A stretch of 64,000 nt of DNA from Nelumbo lutea (taxonomy: Eukaryota > Streptophyta > Magnoliopsida > Proteales > Nelumbonaceae): positions 77,410,383-77,474,382 of the forward strand of contig JAKGHH010000002.1 of the NCBI GenBank assembly GCA_022828595.1. Direction: 5' to 3'. The notes under the pieces are model-generated. The model was given only the letters and a program-made list of their open reading frames with translations, did no database searches and was not told the DNA's origin. This document shows positions 37,241 to 46,830 of this stretch, piece after piece. Each line of letters starts with the position of its first letter. Positions within the stretch are counted from its first letter, which is position 1. A program made the translations under genes and the position numbers.

Positions 37241-40195
37241 TGTCCTGAATACCTAGAATCCAAGAGACAAGGTAATTTTGAATCTTGTGTCATAGAAACC
37301 AATTTGCTAGTAAATTCTGCTTCCTAGTGTATTGACTCCGGGGCTTTGACTCATGCATGTAACTCACTGTAGGGGTTCAGGATAAGCAAAAGACTGAGTG
37401 AAGGAGATGTGACTCTTTTACTTGAGGACTTCTGCAAGTGTTGCAGCTACAGCTATAGGAACTATAGAGTTAATTTTCAGAGAATGAACTATTGTACTAA
37501 AATATTGTCTTTATGTACATAATTTGAGAAGAAATTTCATTTCTGTTTCAAAATTGTGTGTGGATGGATATTCTGTTCTTTTTAGTAATACAATTACTAT
37601 GTCGGGTGACATCCCCAAGAAAAGAACCTGTAATACAATTAATTCCATGCGCCTATGGCATTACCGACTTGAACATATTAACATAGATCGTATCACAAGA
37701 TTGGTAAAGGATGGTCCTTTGGATTTTCTAACTGTAGAAAATCTTCCAACCTGTAAACATTGCCTTCAAGGTAAGATGACGAAACGGCCATTTAACGGTA
37801 AGCCTGAAAGATGTACAGGCACATTTGACCTTATACATACTGATGTATATGGTCCCATGAGTGTTAGGACACATAACCAGTATGCTTTTTTTATAACATT
37901 CACCAATGATTACTCTCGGTATGGTTACGTGTACCTAATGAGACACAAGTCCGAATCCTTTGAAAAGTTTAGAGAATTCAGACAAGAGGCTGAGAAACAG
38001 TTAGGGAGAGTAATTAAGACCCTTCGATTGGATCGAGGTGGCCAGTATCTCTCTAACGAATTTAGGAACTAGTTAAATGTCAATGAGATAGTATCATAGC
38101 TAGCTCTTCCTGCTATGCCACAATTAAACAGTGTTTCAAAGAGGAGGAACTGGACTTTATTGGATATGGTCCGATCACTTCTCGTACACTCAGAGTTACC
38201 CACATCATTTTAGGGTTACGCATTAGAGACTGCGATATATGTGCTGAACCGGGTTCCAACCAAATTAGTTCCGAAGACTCTCTATGAGCTTTGAACCGGT
38301 AAGAAACCAAGTGTAAGACACTTGAAGATTTGGGGTTGTCCAATACATGTTAAAAGAACGAGTGTTTGAAATCCAAGACTAGCTGTTGCCTATTCGTAGG
38401 CAACCCCAAAGGCTCTGTGGGTTACCTATTCTATGACCTATGAGAACAGAAGATGTTCTTTAGTCGAAATGCCCATTTCATGGAGGATGATTGCATCATA
38501 AACAATCATCGTCAGGAAGTTATTTTTGATGAGGAGAGCTCAGGGGTAGTGGGAGGTGTTCCACAAGTTCCAGGTAATGACCAACCTAGAAGATCTACCC
38601 GGGTTTCTGGCCTCTAGTCCATTTCGGCTATGACCATAGCTACTTGGTGGAAGACACAACTAGTGAGGAAGATCTCGTGACTTATACGGAAGCTATGTTA
38701 GACATAGATTCCTTGAAGTGGGTAGATGCCATGAGAGCTGAGATTGACTCAATAGAGACTAATGGAGTCTAGACTCTAGTATATCCGCCCCTTGTGGTAA
38801 AAGCAATTGGTTGCAAATGGATCTATAAGAAGAAGAGAGAATCAATTATGAGGAAACCTTTTCACCGTTGGCCATGCTTAAATCCATTAGGATCCTGCTA
38901 GCTATAGCAGCATACCATGATTATGAGCTTTGGCAAATGGATGTCAAAACTGCATTCTTGAATAGAGATCTTAGTGAAAATATCTACATGCAGCAATCGC
39001 AAGGTTTCATAATTGCAGGTCAGGAACACATGGCATGTAAATTAAATAGATCCATATATGGACTTAAGCAAACTTCTAGGAGTTGGAACATCCGGTTTGA
39101 CTCTACCGGCAAAAGGTTTGACTTTGAGCAAAACCCAGATGAGCCCTGTGTTTATAGGAAATCCTGTGGGGATAAGGTTACGTTTCTAGTTTTGTATGTA
39201 GACGACATTCTGCTCATTGGGAATGATGTAGGAATGTTGACTACAATGAAAGTATGGCTTTCACAGCAATTCCCCATGAAAGATCTTGGAGAAGCCTCCT
39301 ATATACTTGGTCTTTGACTCTATAGAGATAGATCGAAGAGAATAATAGGATTATCCAAATATGCTTATATTGACAAGATAGTCAAAAGATACAACATGGA
39401 GAACTCCAAGAAAGAAAATGTTTCTTTCAAGCATGGAGTCACCCTCTCCAAGGGCATGTCTCCCAAGACTCCCGAGGAGATTGAGGGCATGAAAGACATC
39501 CCCTATGCCTCAACCGTAGGGAGCATCATGTATGCCATGTTGTGAACTCATCCTGACATCGCTCAGGCAGTGAGTGTAGTAAGCAGATTCCAGGACAACC
39601 CAAGGCAGGAGCATTGGACTACTATGAAAAACATACTCAAATACCTTTGAATGACAAAAGAGTTTTGTCTAGTATTCAATGTTAGTTCACTACAAATCCA
39701 AGGGTATACTGATGTCAATTTCCAATCAGATCCAAATGATAGAAAGTCTACATTTGGGTATGTTTTTACGATAGGATCGTGTGATGTTTGCTAGAAAAGC
39801 AGCAAACAAGGGTCCACAACGGATTCAACAACCGAAGCCAAATACATTGCCGCAAGTAAAGCTGCCAAAGAAGCTGTATGGATGAAAAAGTCCATTCGTG
39901 AATTGGGAGTAGTTTCATCTAGCACATCACCCATTCCACTGTTGTGTGGCAACACTGGAGCTATCGCTTAGGCTAAGGAGTCACGAGCCCACTCGAAGTC
40001 GAAGCACATTGAGAGGAAGTACCACATACTGCGGGAGATAGTTGGAAGAGGGGATGTCCTAATTCAGAAGGTAGCATCAGCAGAAAATGTAGTAGACCCA
40101 TTGACTAAGCCACTGACACAGAAAGTGTTTGAGAAACACGTGTAAAGCATGGGACTCCGACTTATACCTAATTGGACCTAAGTGCAAGTGGAAGC
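37241..40195 (+). pseudogene. Copia-B pol: protease, integrase, reverse transcriptase, RNase H
   Basis: The protease active site CIDSGALTHACNSL follows a TAG at 37325-37327, and a TGA lies at 37485-37487; both match stop positions in Copia-A. Integrase: LWHYRLEHINIDRI with CKHCLQGKM, first aspartate in LIHTDVYGPMSVR, second in LRLDRGGQYLSNEF (37524-38072). The conserved glutamate region reads NSVSKRRN, so that residue is lost. Reverse transcriptase: 38868-39317 with [15 protein letters not shown] and [12 protein letters not shown] (YVDD at 39195-39206). RNase H: DRKSTFGYVFTIGSC and SKHIERKYHILREIV up to about 40090, then the purine tract AAGTGGAAG. More than a dozen stops and frameshifts. Confidence 0.85.
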
Positions 40196-41937
40196 TGTTA
40201 GACAGTATATGCCCTTAGATCCAATCAGAATGATGTACCTTATGACATTTAATGTAAATAAATAAAGTACATATTTGATTCATGTTATTATGGTGTGTTT
40301 CTGTGTAATACCCTTAAATTTGACACATATGAGACTCGTGTTAGTTTAGAATATTCATAGTCGTTCAATAGATCTAGGGAGATTTATCCTGCCAAGGCTG
40401 ACACTGATGTGCCGCCAAGTTGGTTGGGGTAGCTTGTCTCAACTGCCAGGGTGAGACCTGAGGTAGATGCAGTGTGGGTCTTCTTGAAACCCTGAACTGG
40501 ACCAGAATTCCAGTATTGCCCTGGACTTTGGAAATAGATGGGAAAAACTAGAATGTTACACCTGACCCCTAGACTTGATTATGACAATGCACCAGGTGTC
40601 GGATTGGGTTGTCTTTGATATGCCAATCAATGAGATGCTTAGAGGGGGTCAAAACCTGGGTATGTTGAGGCAGTCCGAAAATTCATCTAAGTGGGTGATC
40701 ACAATGACAGGATCAGCCCCTTTGTCGGACAAAGTGAATGATTGGGGATGCACTCTCTCTGATGAAAACAAAAGCTGTCGGTAGCCGATTTCAACCGTTG
40801 AAATTTGTTTTGCAAAATATATTTATATATATATATATATATTATGGTTTCAAAATGTTTGCAAAAGGTTTTAATTCCCCGGATCCATTTGAATAGAGAG
40901 TGCAACACTGTACCTTGCAGCCGAGGGAGAGGTCCTCTCTTGTTGGGTAGTGTTTGATCATTATGGGCTGAGAGGTTAAGTGTAAGACCATTGAGGGTAA
41001 TACTTGATGGGCTAATCTTGCATCTGCCCACAGTCCTTGGGTTTTTATAAGGTGGTTTGACCCAAGAACCATTTAGTGTAAATGTTGGGCCCATTAAGAG
41101 CCCATGGTGATGGGCTCAGGGGTTCACTATTTCCTATAATGAATTCAGCCAGGCCTTGTAACAGAGGTTGGGCTGAACCCATGTGGCTGATGTGTAGATC
41201 AATGTTTGGGTCCCACGCCATACAAGGATACCCAACTGGGCAACAGTTTAGAGGATAAGTGAGTACATGGACTTAATGGGCCTAAAGCCCAATTCGAATT
41301 GGTTTAATATGATTAATTAAAGAGGGGCGATTCTGGGATTTAGATCAGCATATAGGATAAGAGATTGTCCCTATCCACTCAAAGAGTTTAGATCCAAATA
41401 GAGATTTGGATCAGAAAACTCCTAATCAGATTAGGGGGTCTTTATCTGCAGATAAGATAAGGGATTAACCTTATCTCTTAAAGAGAGTTCAGATCCAAAT
41501 ACAAGATTTGGATTAGGAAACTCCTAATGGGATTAGGAGAACCTCTCTTTAAAGCTATAAATAGAGGAGGAGGGTGAACCCCAATTCACCCAATCAGATT
41601 ACTAATACACGAGAGAAGATAGCTATAGTTGGACTGACGCCATCTTCTGCTCTTGCCTTCTCTTGTTGTTGCTGCCATAGCCAGTTCGATCTCCACCTGT
41701 ATGAGCGATCAAGAAAGGTTCTTGATATCAGTTTTTGGAGAAAAACTTAACTGAAGTCGTGCTCACTCGCCCTCCATCAGATTCTTAGTGAAGAATCAGG
41801 TTCTTGCTGAAGGACCACACTGTTGATTCTGCTCCACCCTACGCTGTGTCATCTTCAATGAGAGCAGTCTTTGGAGATCTCCTTGGGCGTGAACACCTTT
41901 ATTGGCCATCCATATCATGGATCTCTCATCCCTTCAT
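40196..41937 (+). repeat. Copia-B 3' LTR with an internal deletion near its end
   Basis: Starts TGTTAGACAG and ends CATCCCTTCA. Relative to 33445-35089 it lacks about 180 bases just before the end: AACACCTTTATTGG jumps directly to CCATCCATATCATGG, with TTGG shared by both sides. Confidence 0.8.
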
Positions 41938-42247
41938 CTTGCTGGAGAGTCATCCTACTGATCCGACTTCCCCTCACATTGTGTCATCTTCAGTGGAAGC
42001 AATTTTTTTTTTCTCCTTGGACGTGAACACCTTCATTGGGAGTTACTGCTACTCTGTATTAGGTATACCCCTCTCCTCCCTTTTGGTTTCAGATCTGGTC
42101 CGGTTTGGTTCAAGATTGATCCTTGAAAATGTAGTTTTCTAAAATAGGGAATGCGATTCCCAAATGGGAGAAAGAAAAAATTTTGAAATTTCACCCAACC
42201 TTCCTGTAGGGTTTGGCCATCCACACGATGGATCTCTCATCCCTTCA
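41938..42247 (+). repeat. Copia-C 3' LTR remnant (last 310 bases)
   Basis: Begins inside an LTR at TCTTGCTGGAGAGTC and runs to the family end CATCCCTTCA, then TTTTC. The signature GTCATCTTCAGTGGAAG agrees with the Copia-C 5' LTR rather than with Copia-B. Confidence 0.7.
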
Positions 42248-42252
42248 TTTTC

Positions 42253-42548
42253 CACCACCCCCTAGGATTGTGCTTCGGGACCTGGTCCCCCTCAGCTAGA
42301 GGAGACACCTCTGGCTCCCTCAGCATCACAGATGCGACGCTCTCATAGGGAGGGCCACTGCTTCGGCAGCTACCCTCAACACCCCCAAAAGCTACCCTCT
42401 CCTTCAACACCTCCACTTCTCGTCGAGGGGGAACCTCGATAATTGACAGCCCCAAATTGAAGCTAAGGGGAGTAGGGGTCCGAAGAGAACTCCCCTCCAA
42501 AAGGTCGGAAAGCTCGAAACACTCAGGGCTAGAATCGGAACCAAACAA
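42253..42548 (-). pseudogene. Gypsy-1 antisense ORF, N-terminal part
   Basis: Starts at an ATG at 42548 (MFGSDSSPECFELSDLLEGS) and stays open to the Copia-C insertion site (ending PKHNPRGWWKMK). With Copia-C and one TTTTC removed it reads on into 28080 and below. It is the counterpart of the serine/acid-rich start of the Gypsy-2 antisense ORF (MSSSVDSFIDEPEVG). The start codon lies about 137 bases after the TATA box. Confidence 0.7.
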
Positions 42549-42684
42549 TGGGCCGAGGTGTTACCTAAAGACGAAGGTTGGAAGGAACTAAACGAAGTGT
42601 GTTGGCTGAAGGCTCGGGAAGCAAGAGTCTTAATTACAAGGTTGCCTAGAGTCAAATGATGAAGAAAAATCGCTACTAAGGCCC

Positions 42685-42693
42685 CTATTTATA
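42685..42693 (-). promoter_or_regulatory. TATA box for the Gypsy-1 antisense ORF
   Basis: The minus strand reads CTATAAATAG, the same word as in Gypsy-2 at 57862-57871, at a similar place between the 3' LTR and the antisense ORF start. Promoter function is inferred from the word, its position and its conservation. Confidence 0.55.
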
Positions 42694-42928
42694 GAAGAAC
42701 AGATGGCCCAGATCGGCCAGATCCAACGGTGGGGAAGCCTCTGCCTCCGTTGCCCATCTGTGGCACGACACTTGGCACTTAGCCTCGGGGAGACGAAATG
42801 ACGTCGGTCGAACCGATGGGTCCATTCACCATAACATGCTGGTTCAAACCCATTGACCCAACAAACTCGTGGACCGGCTCACTCAAAGCATCCATCCCAC
42901 CTACAAGAGACTCTCGTCACACGTGACC

Positions 42929-43744
42929 TGTACAGGGGTGGCCCTTAGGCGCATTTAGCTCCTCCATTACGGGGCTGACACATGTCAGACGGCTGGCAAC
43001 AGCATTGGGTCGCCATAAGGATGCGCAGACCCTTCAGTAAGAACCAGATGGGCCCAATCGCAGGGCACCGTGTGTCCTTCGCTGGAACATCTTGCGAGCC
43101 CTCGTACAGCTCGCGTCTAGGTCGTCCGTGCCCAACCACTGACGGCTGGCAACAGCATTGGGTCGCCATAAGGATGCGCAGACCCTTCAGTAAGAACCAG
43201 ATGGGCCCAATCGCAGGGCACCGTGTGTCCTTCGCTGGAACATCTTGCGAGCCCTCGTACGGCTCGCGTCTAGGTCGTCCGTGCCCAACCACTCCCAGGC
43301 AGCTCTGACTATAAAGGCAAAGCGTCTCCCACAAGGTAAAGGATATAGAACTTTTGAGACCTCTCATATTCTCTTAATTGAGGATTTAGTGCTATCAGTG
43401 ACCTCGTCTGGACCCCTTGGCTCCAGACTTACTGCTTACCTCATGCGGACACTAACTTGACTGTCGGAGTTCTTGTCTCGGGTTTCCACCTGAGGCCTCT
43501 GACACTCTCTTCCTTGCAAAGCAACTTCCAAGAGCTCTTCCAGACCCCTTGTACGCACAAGTGAGCAGCTGTACCTCAATCCCCTCAAACGTTCTCAGTA
43601 CTAGCCTTCGACCTCTACAATATCCGAGGGAGCAATCTGCCTCAGCCTCAACACCTCCTCTCTGAACCCTCAAAGCCCTCGGCCCTCCTTCAAAGCTCGA
43701 GAGTGAATTTACTTTATTGCCCTTAACTAATCCGAGGACCAACA
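42929..43744 (+). repeat. Gypsy-1 3' LTR, with a 153-base internal duplication
   Basis: Homologous to 12861-13523. It ends GAGGACCAACA, then the duplication AAAAC. The left edge is less certain: similarity to the 5' LTR begins at about 42941, and TGTACAGGGG at 42929 is the nearest TG start. Without the duplicated unit its length is about 663 bases, equal to the 5' LTR. Confidence 0.75.
42988..43293. repeat. 153-base tandem duplication in the Gypsy-1 3' LTR
   Basis: Copies 42988-43140 and 43141-43293 start GACGGCTGGCAACAGCATTG and are almost identical (one difference seen: ACAGCTCGCG against ACGGCTCGCG). The 5' LTR has a single copy. Confidence 0.9.
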
Positions 43745-43749
43745 AAAAC

Positions 43750-46430
43750 CAAACTGATCAGTTCGATTTCGATTTTGTTGGTTTAGTTCAGTTTTTCAAT
43801 TTTTGTTGAGTACCTTATGTATTAAAAGATGGCTTCAACGGTTTGAATCAATTAACCGGTAAAACTTTACCCAATGAGCACTCCGGTTCTACACCGGTTC
43901 GTATGTAACAACATTGTCATGTGACTTTTAATTCGATCACTTCCCGACATTTGACAGCTAGATCTTGCATCTTTATCCATTCCAGAATTACGACATTGTA
44001 ATATTTAAGGTACAACATTTATGGTTAAACCAAAGGGACCTTAAAGATAAGATAATAAGGGTTTGTTTGGGAGGGCTGAACTAAAAATTCAGTTAAGGGC
44101 CATTTGATAATAACTGAATTTTCTAAATTTGATGGCTTTATTACTATCTTTTAATGAATAATTAAATAAGTGAAATGATCTAAGCAACTTCACTTCAACT
44201 ACCAAAGAGCATATAACCTCCTTAAAAACATATTCATTAAAAGACAAACAACCCCTAAATTGGTTCAGCTGTTTTGAAGCATTGATAACCTATACAAAAA
44301 GGTTGAAGTGGACAGCCCTTTAAATGATTTAAAGTGTTGCTTGATAACAGCTGAAAATATTGAACTGAAAAAGCTTATTAATTTGTTTTTTAGTGAATAA
44401 GTTTTTAAAGAGACTGTGAACTCCTTTAATGATTGAAACTGAAGATGGATGAACCAATATACCCTTGAAAAAACTATTATTTAATATGTTTATTAATTTA
44501 ACAATTAAGAAACAAAGTAACAAGTCTTTTGATTCAGCAACTTCAGCGGTTATGAAAGGAATGAGTCTTTTAGTTAATATGGACTCTTGGGAATTATGCC
44601 TATAGATAATAGATTGTCCATGTGGGACCTACATCAGAAAGCCAGAAGCTTCTGCTCTTTAACTCTCTCTAAGACTAACGGACACTGAACTGTGCATGGT
44701 AAACCAGTTTAGCTTAATCTTTGAAACGGGCATTCAGTCGTTCAGCCACTACAGCTGTTATCAATGGACCTGTATTAGTAAATATTTGACACCAATGAAT
44801 GGGTAGGGAGGCTCATGGTTTAGTTAACCATAACCAAACTGTGAGTATTTTTTAAATCAAACCACCACTATTGTTTTTTAAAAAATCATGAATTGAAATT
44901 AAACCAAATCTAATCGGTTAACCAATTAATCAATAATTTGATCTATCAATTATTTAATTTTTTGATATTTATAATATACTCGTAAATGTGTACATGCTTT
45001 ATACGTGACAATTCTAAATGATGATAATGATAAGAGTAATGCATCCAAAATTTTTCCAAAAAATTCATATATTTTTTTAGTTTTTATATTTTTTGTTTTT
45101 CACTATTAACCGGATGCTGACTACAAAATCTAGATTTGATTACCTAAGCGCCTCATATTGGGCTATAAAGTTTTGGGTACCATTGGCTAGGCTCTTCTTT
45201 TTGTAATGTTTTATCTATACTTTTTTGTTTATTTATCAAAAAAATGTAAGATTTAAAGAGAGAGAATTGAATGACGTGAAAATTGTAGTTCAAACTACAT
45301 TTTAAACCTCACAACTAAATAGCAATTAAATTCAAAAAATAGGTATTTTAATCAAAAGAAAGTTCCACAATTTTATTAATATTTTTCATAGTAGTATAAA
45401 TATGCAGTTATGGATGTGTTCAATTTTTTTTTTTTAATTTTTGTATTTCCATGTGTGTAAAAATAATACTTTTATTTACACTTATTTTTTCTTAATATGT
45501 TAAATATATAATATTATACATGTGTCCAAATGTTTTTTTGTAAAATTTATGTATTTTTTATTTTTGTTTGTTTTTATATTTATTAATTTTTATTATTTAA
45601 TTATGACATTTAAGGTTGACATATTTGACCCAAAAGTTGAACTATTGATCTCTACCAAATAGGAAAATAATTTCATTTTTTGTTAGTTTTAGATTATGTA
45701 TTTTATTTGGGAAAATCTATGATGTAGAAAAGATATGGTATGGAAAGAGTTTTGACCAATCAAAACCCATCTATGAATTTTGATAAATAACACTTCCCTA
45801 TCACGTATACGGGGTTTATTGGTGAGTTTTTTTTGGATATCATATATTTTCCATATCATAGTCAAATCCATTTTATTTTCATCATCAATAAAAATAATTC
45901 TTGCTTATTACACTTGTTTTTTTAATTTGATTAATAAAAAAATCATAAATGTATTTTTTTTTTCTATATTTTTGTATTTTTCTATATTTATTTCTATTTA
46001 AAAATTTTATTATCTAACTATTACTTTATTGGTTGGTCAATTTGAATTGGATAGTAGAATTGCTTAGTCATCACTTGAGCAAAGAATGATTTTTTAATAA
46101 GTTTTAAAATATATGGATATATTTTTAAAAATATTGGACATAGATCTAATTAGTAACATTTATAATAAAAAATTAATTTAAATATAAAATTTAATAAGAG
46201 AGAATGTAAATTAATACCATAAATACAAGATTTAATGAGAAAGAATTAAATAAAATGAAAAAGATTAATTAAAATTATATTTTCAACCTTTGGACTAAAT
46301 AACAAATAAAGTCATTTTAATCGGATACCTTCCGATTTTCAAAAATACTGAATCGATTGTTTCTATTAACCGGAGTTTTTTATGTGATTTGGTTTTTTCA
46401 CTTTTTCGACTTTTGATAATCACCCTACCG
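43750..46430. other. AT-rich intergenic DNA right of Gypsy-1
   Basis: No gene supported. 44812-44980 and 45250-45370 resemble the DNA left of Gypsy-1, so the same AT-rich repeat family lies on both sides. 44060-44560 contains TTTGTTTGGGAGGGCTGAAC and GCCATTTGATAATAACTGAA, phrases typical of MITE ends, but I could not pair the ends. Confidence 0.45.
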
Positions 46431-46830
46431 ACGACAAGAAGAGAGAGAGAGAGAGGAGGGGTTACCCATCCGCCATGGCCCAGACTCCTGATCGAACAAT
46501 GAAGTGGTTGGAACTCAAGGATAAAGATGTAGTCATCGGCCTGTGGAGGGTCCCACGAATCGCGCAATCTGTTGCGCTCGTTTCGAGACTGCCAACTGGC
46601 ACTGGAGACACAAGCACGTGCACCCTCCACCCAAGAAATATCTCCAAGCGCTATTAATGTCTCCACCAACTGAGAGAGCACTTTTACAGTATAGTTTCCG
46701 GGGGAGGGTCCCATTTCACGATAAAATGACCCCTTATCCCTCATTGGCCCATTGGGCAGAGAGAGGACTGAGAATTCTCCTTCCATAACATACGACGAAA
46801 CGGTACACTGTAAAAACACAGTGCTGCATG
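46431..46830. other. GC-richer island with GA tract, no gene recognised
   Basis: Begins with a GA repeat (46438-46455) and is clearly less AT-rich than the surroundings. Overlapping ORFs occur on both strands (46295-46819 minus; 46475-46657, 46543-46788 and 46752-46940 plus) without any known motif. It may be a fragment of an unrecognised element. Confidence 0.35.

Larger units (their letters stand above)
33445..41937 (+). mobile_element. Copia-B: Angela-like Copia element inserted in the Copia-C 3' LTR
   Basis: The order is 5' LTR lacking its first ~255 bases (33445-35089), primer site, leader, gag, pol, polypurine tract, and a 3' LTR ending at CATCCCTTCA (41937). Its right neighbour is the interior of the Copia-C LTR (TCTTGCTGGAGAGTC). 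On the left it is joined to the Copia-C leader by a deletion that took Copia-C gag-pol, most of the Copia-C 3' LTR and the start of the Copia-B 5' LTR. Coding sequence is close to Copia-A but more decayed. Confidence 0.75.
28081..42247 (+). mobile_element. Copia-C: Copia insertion containing solo LTR S2 and Copia-B
   Basis: The left edge TATTAGACAA at 28081 and right edge CATCCCTTCA at 42247 are LTR ends, and TTTTC lies directly outside both (28076-28080 and 42248-42252), a perfect 5-base target duplication. What is left of Copia-C itself: a 5' LTR split by S2, a primer site, a leader to about 33444, and the last 310 bases of its 3' LTR (41938-42247). The whole of gag-pol between belongs to Copia-B, which inserted into Copia-C's 3' LTR. 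The assignment rests on LTR sub-types: 41938-42247 shares GTCATCTTCAGTGGAAG with the 5' LTR at 31658, while 33445-35089 and 40196-41937 share GCAGTCTTTGGAGATCTCC-like words. Confidence 0.75.
12861..43744 (+). mobile_element. Gypsy-1: Tat-type Ty3/Gypsy retrotransposon with nested insertions
   Basis: The order is 5' LTR (12861-13523), primer site, gag, protease, reverse transcriptase, RNase H, second RNase H, integrase, antisense ORF, 3' LTR (about 42929-43744). AAAAC stands immediately outside both LTRs (12856-12860 and 43745-43749), the expected 5-base target duplication. Later insertions inside it: Copia-A, solo LTR S1, and Copia-C with its own passengers. Taking these out leaves about 10 kb of Gypsy sequence. 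The second RNase H (YALRFDFPASNNEAKYE) and the antisense ORF between integrase and 3' LTR identify the Tat lineage. Every frame has stops and frameshifts. Confidence 0.85.

Noticed and set aside
28081..42247. A single Copia element with a duplicated 5' LTR and leader
   Set aside because: The LTR pieces fall into two sub-types, and an LTR terminus is buried at 41937, so two elements (C and B) plus a deletion explain it better.
44060..44560. Possible MITE with TTTGTTTGGGAGGG start
   Set aside because: I could not find a matching inverted end or target duplication, so it is not listed as an element.
46295..46819. 174-codon minus-strand ORF
   Set aside because: No recognisable domain, overlaps several plus-strand ORFs of similar length, and its tail is encoded by AT-rich DNA; probably chance in a GC-richer patch.
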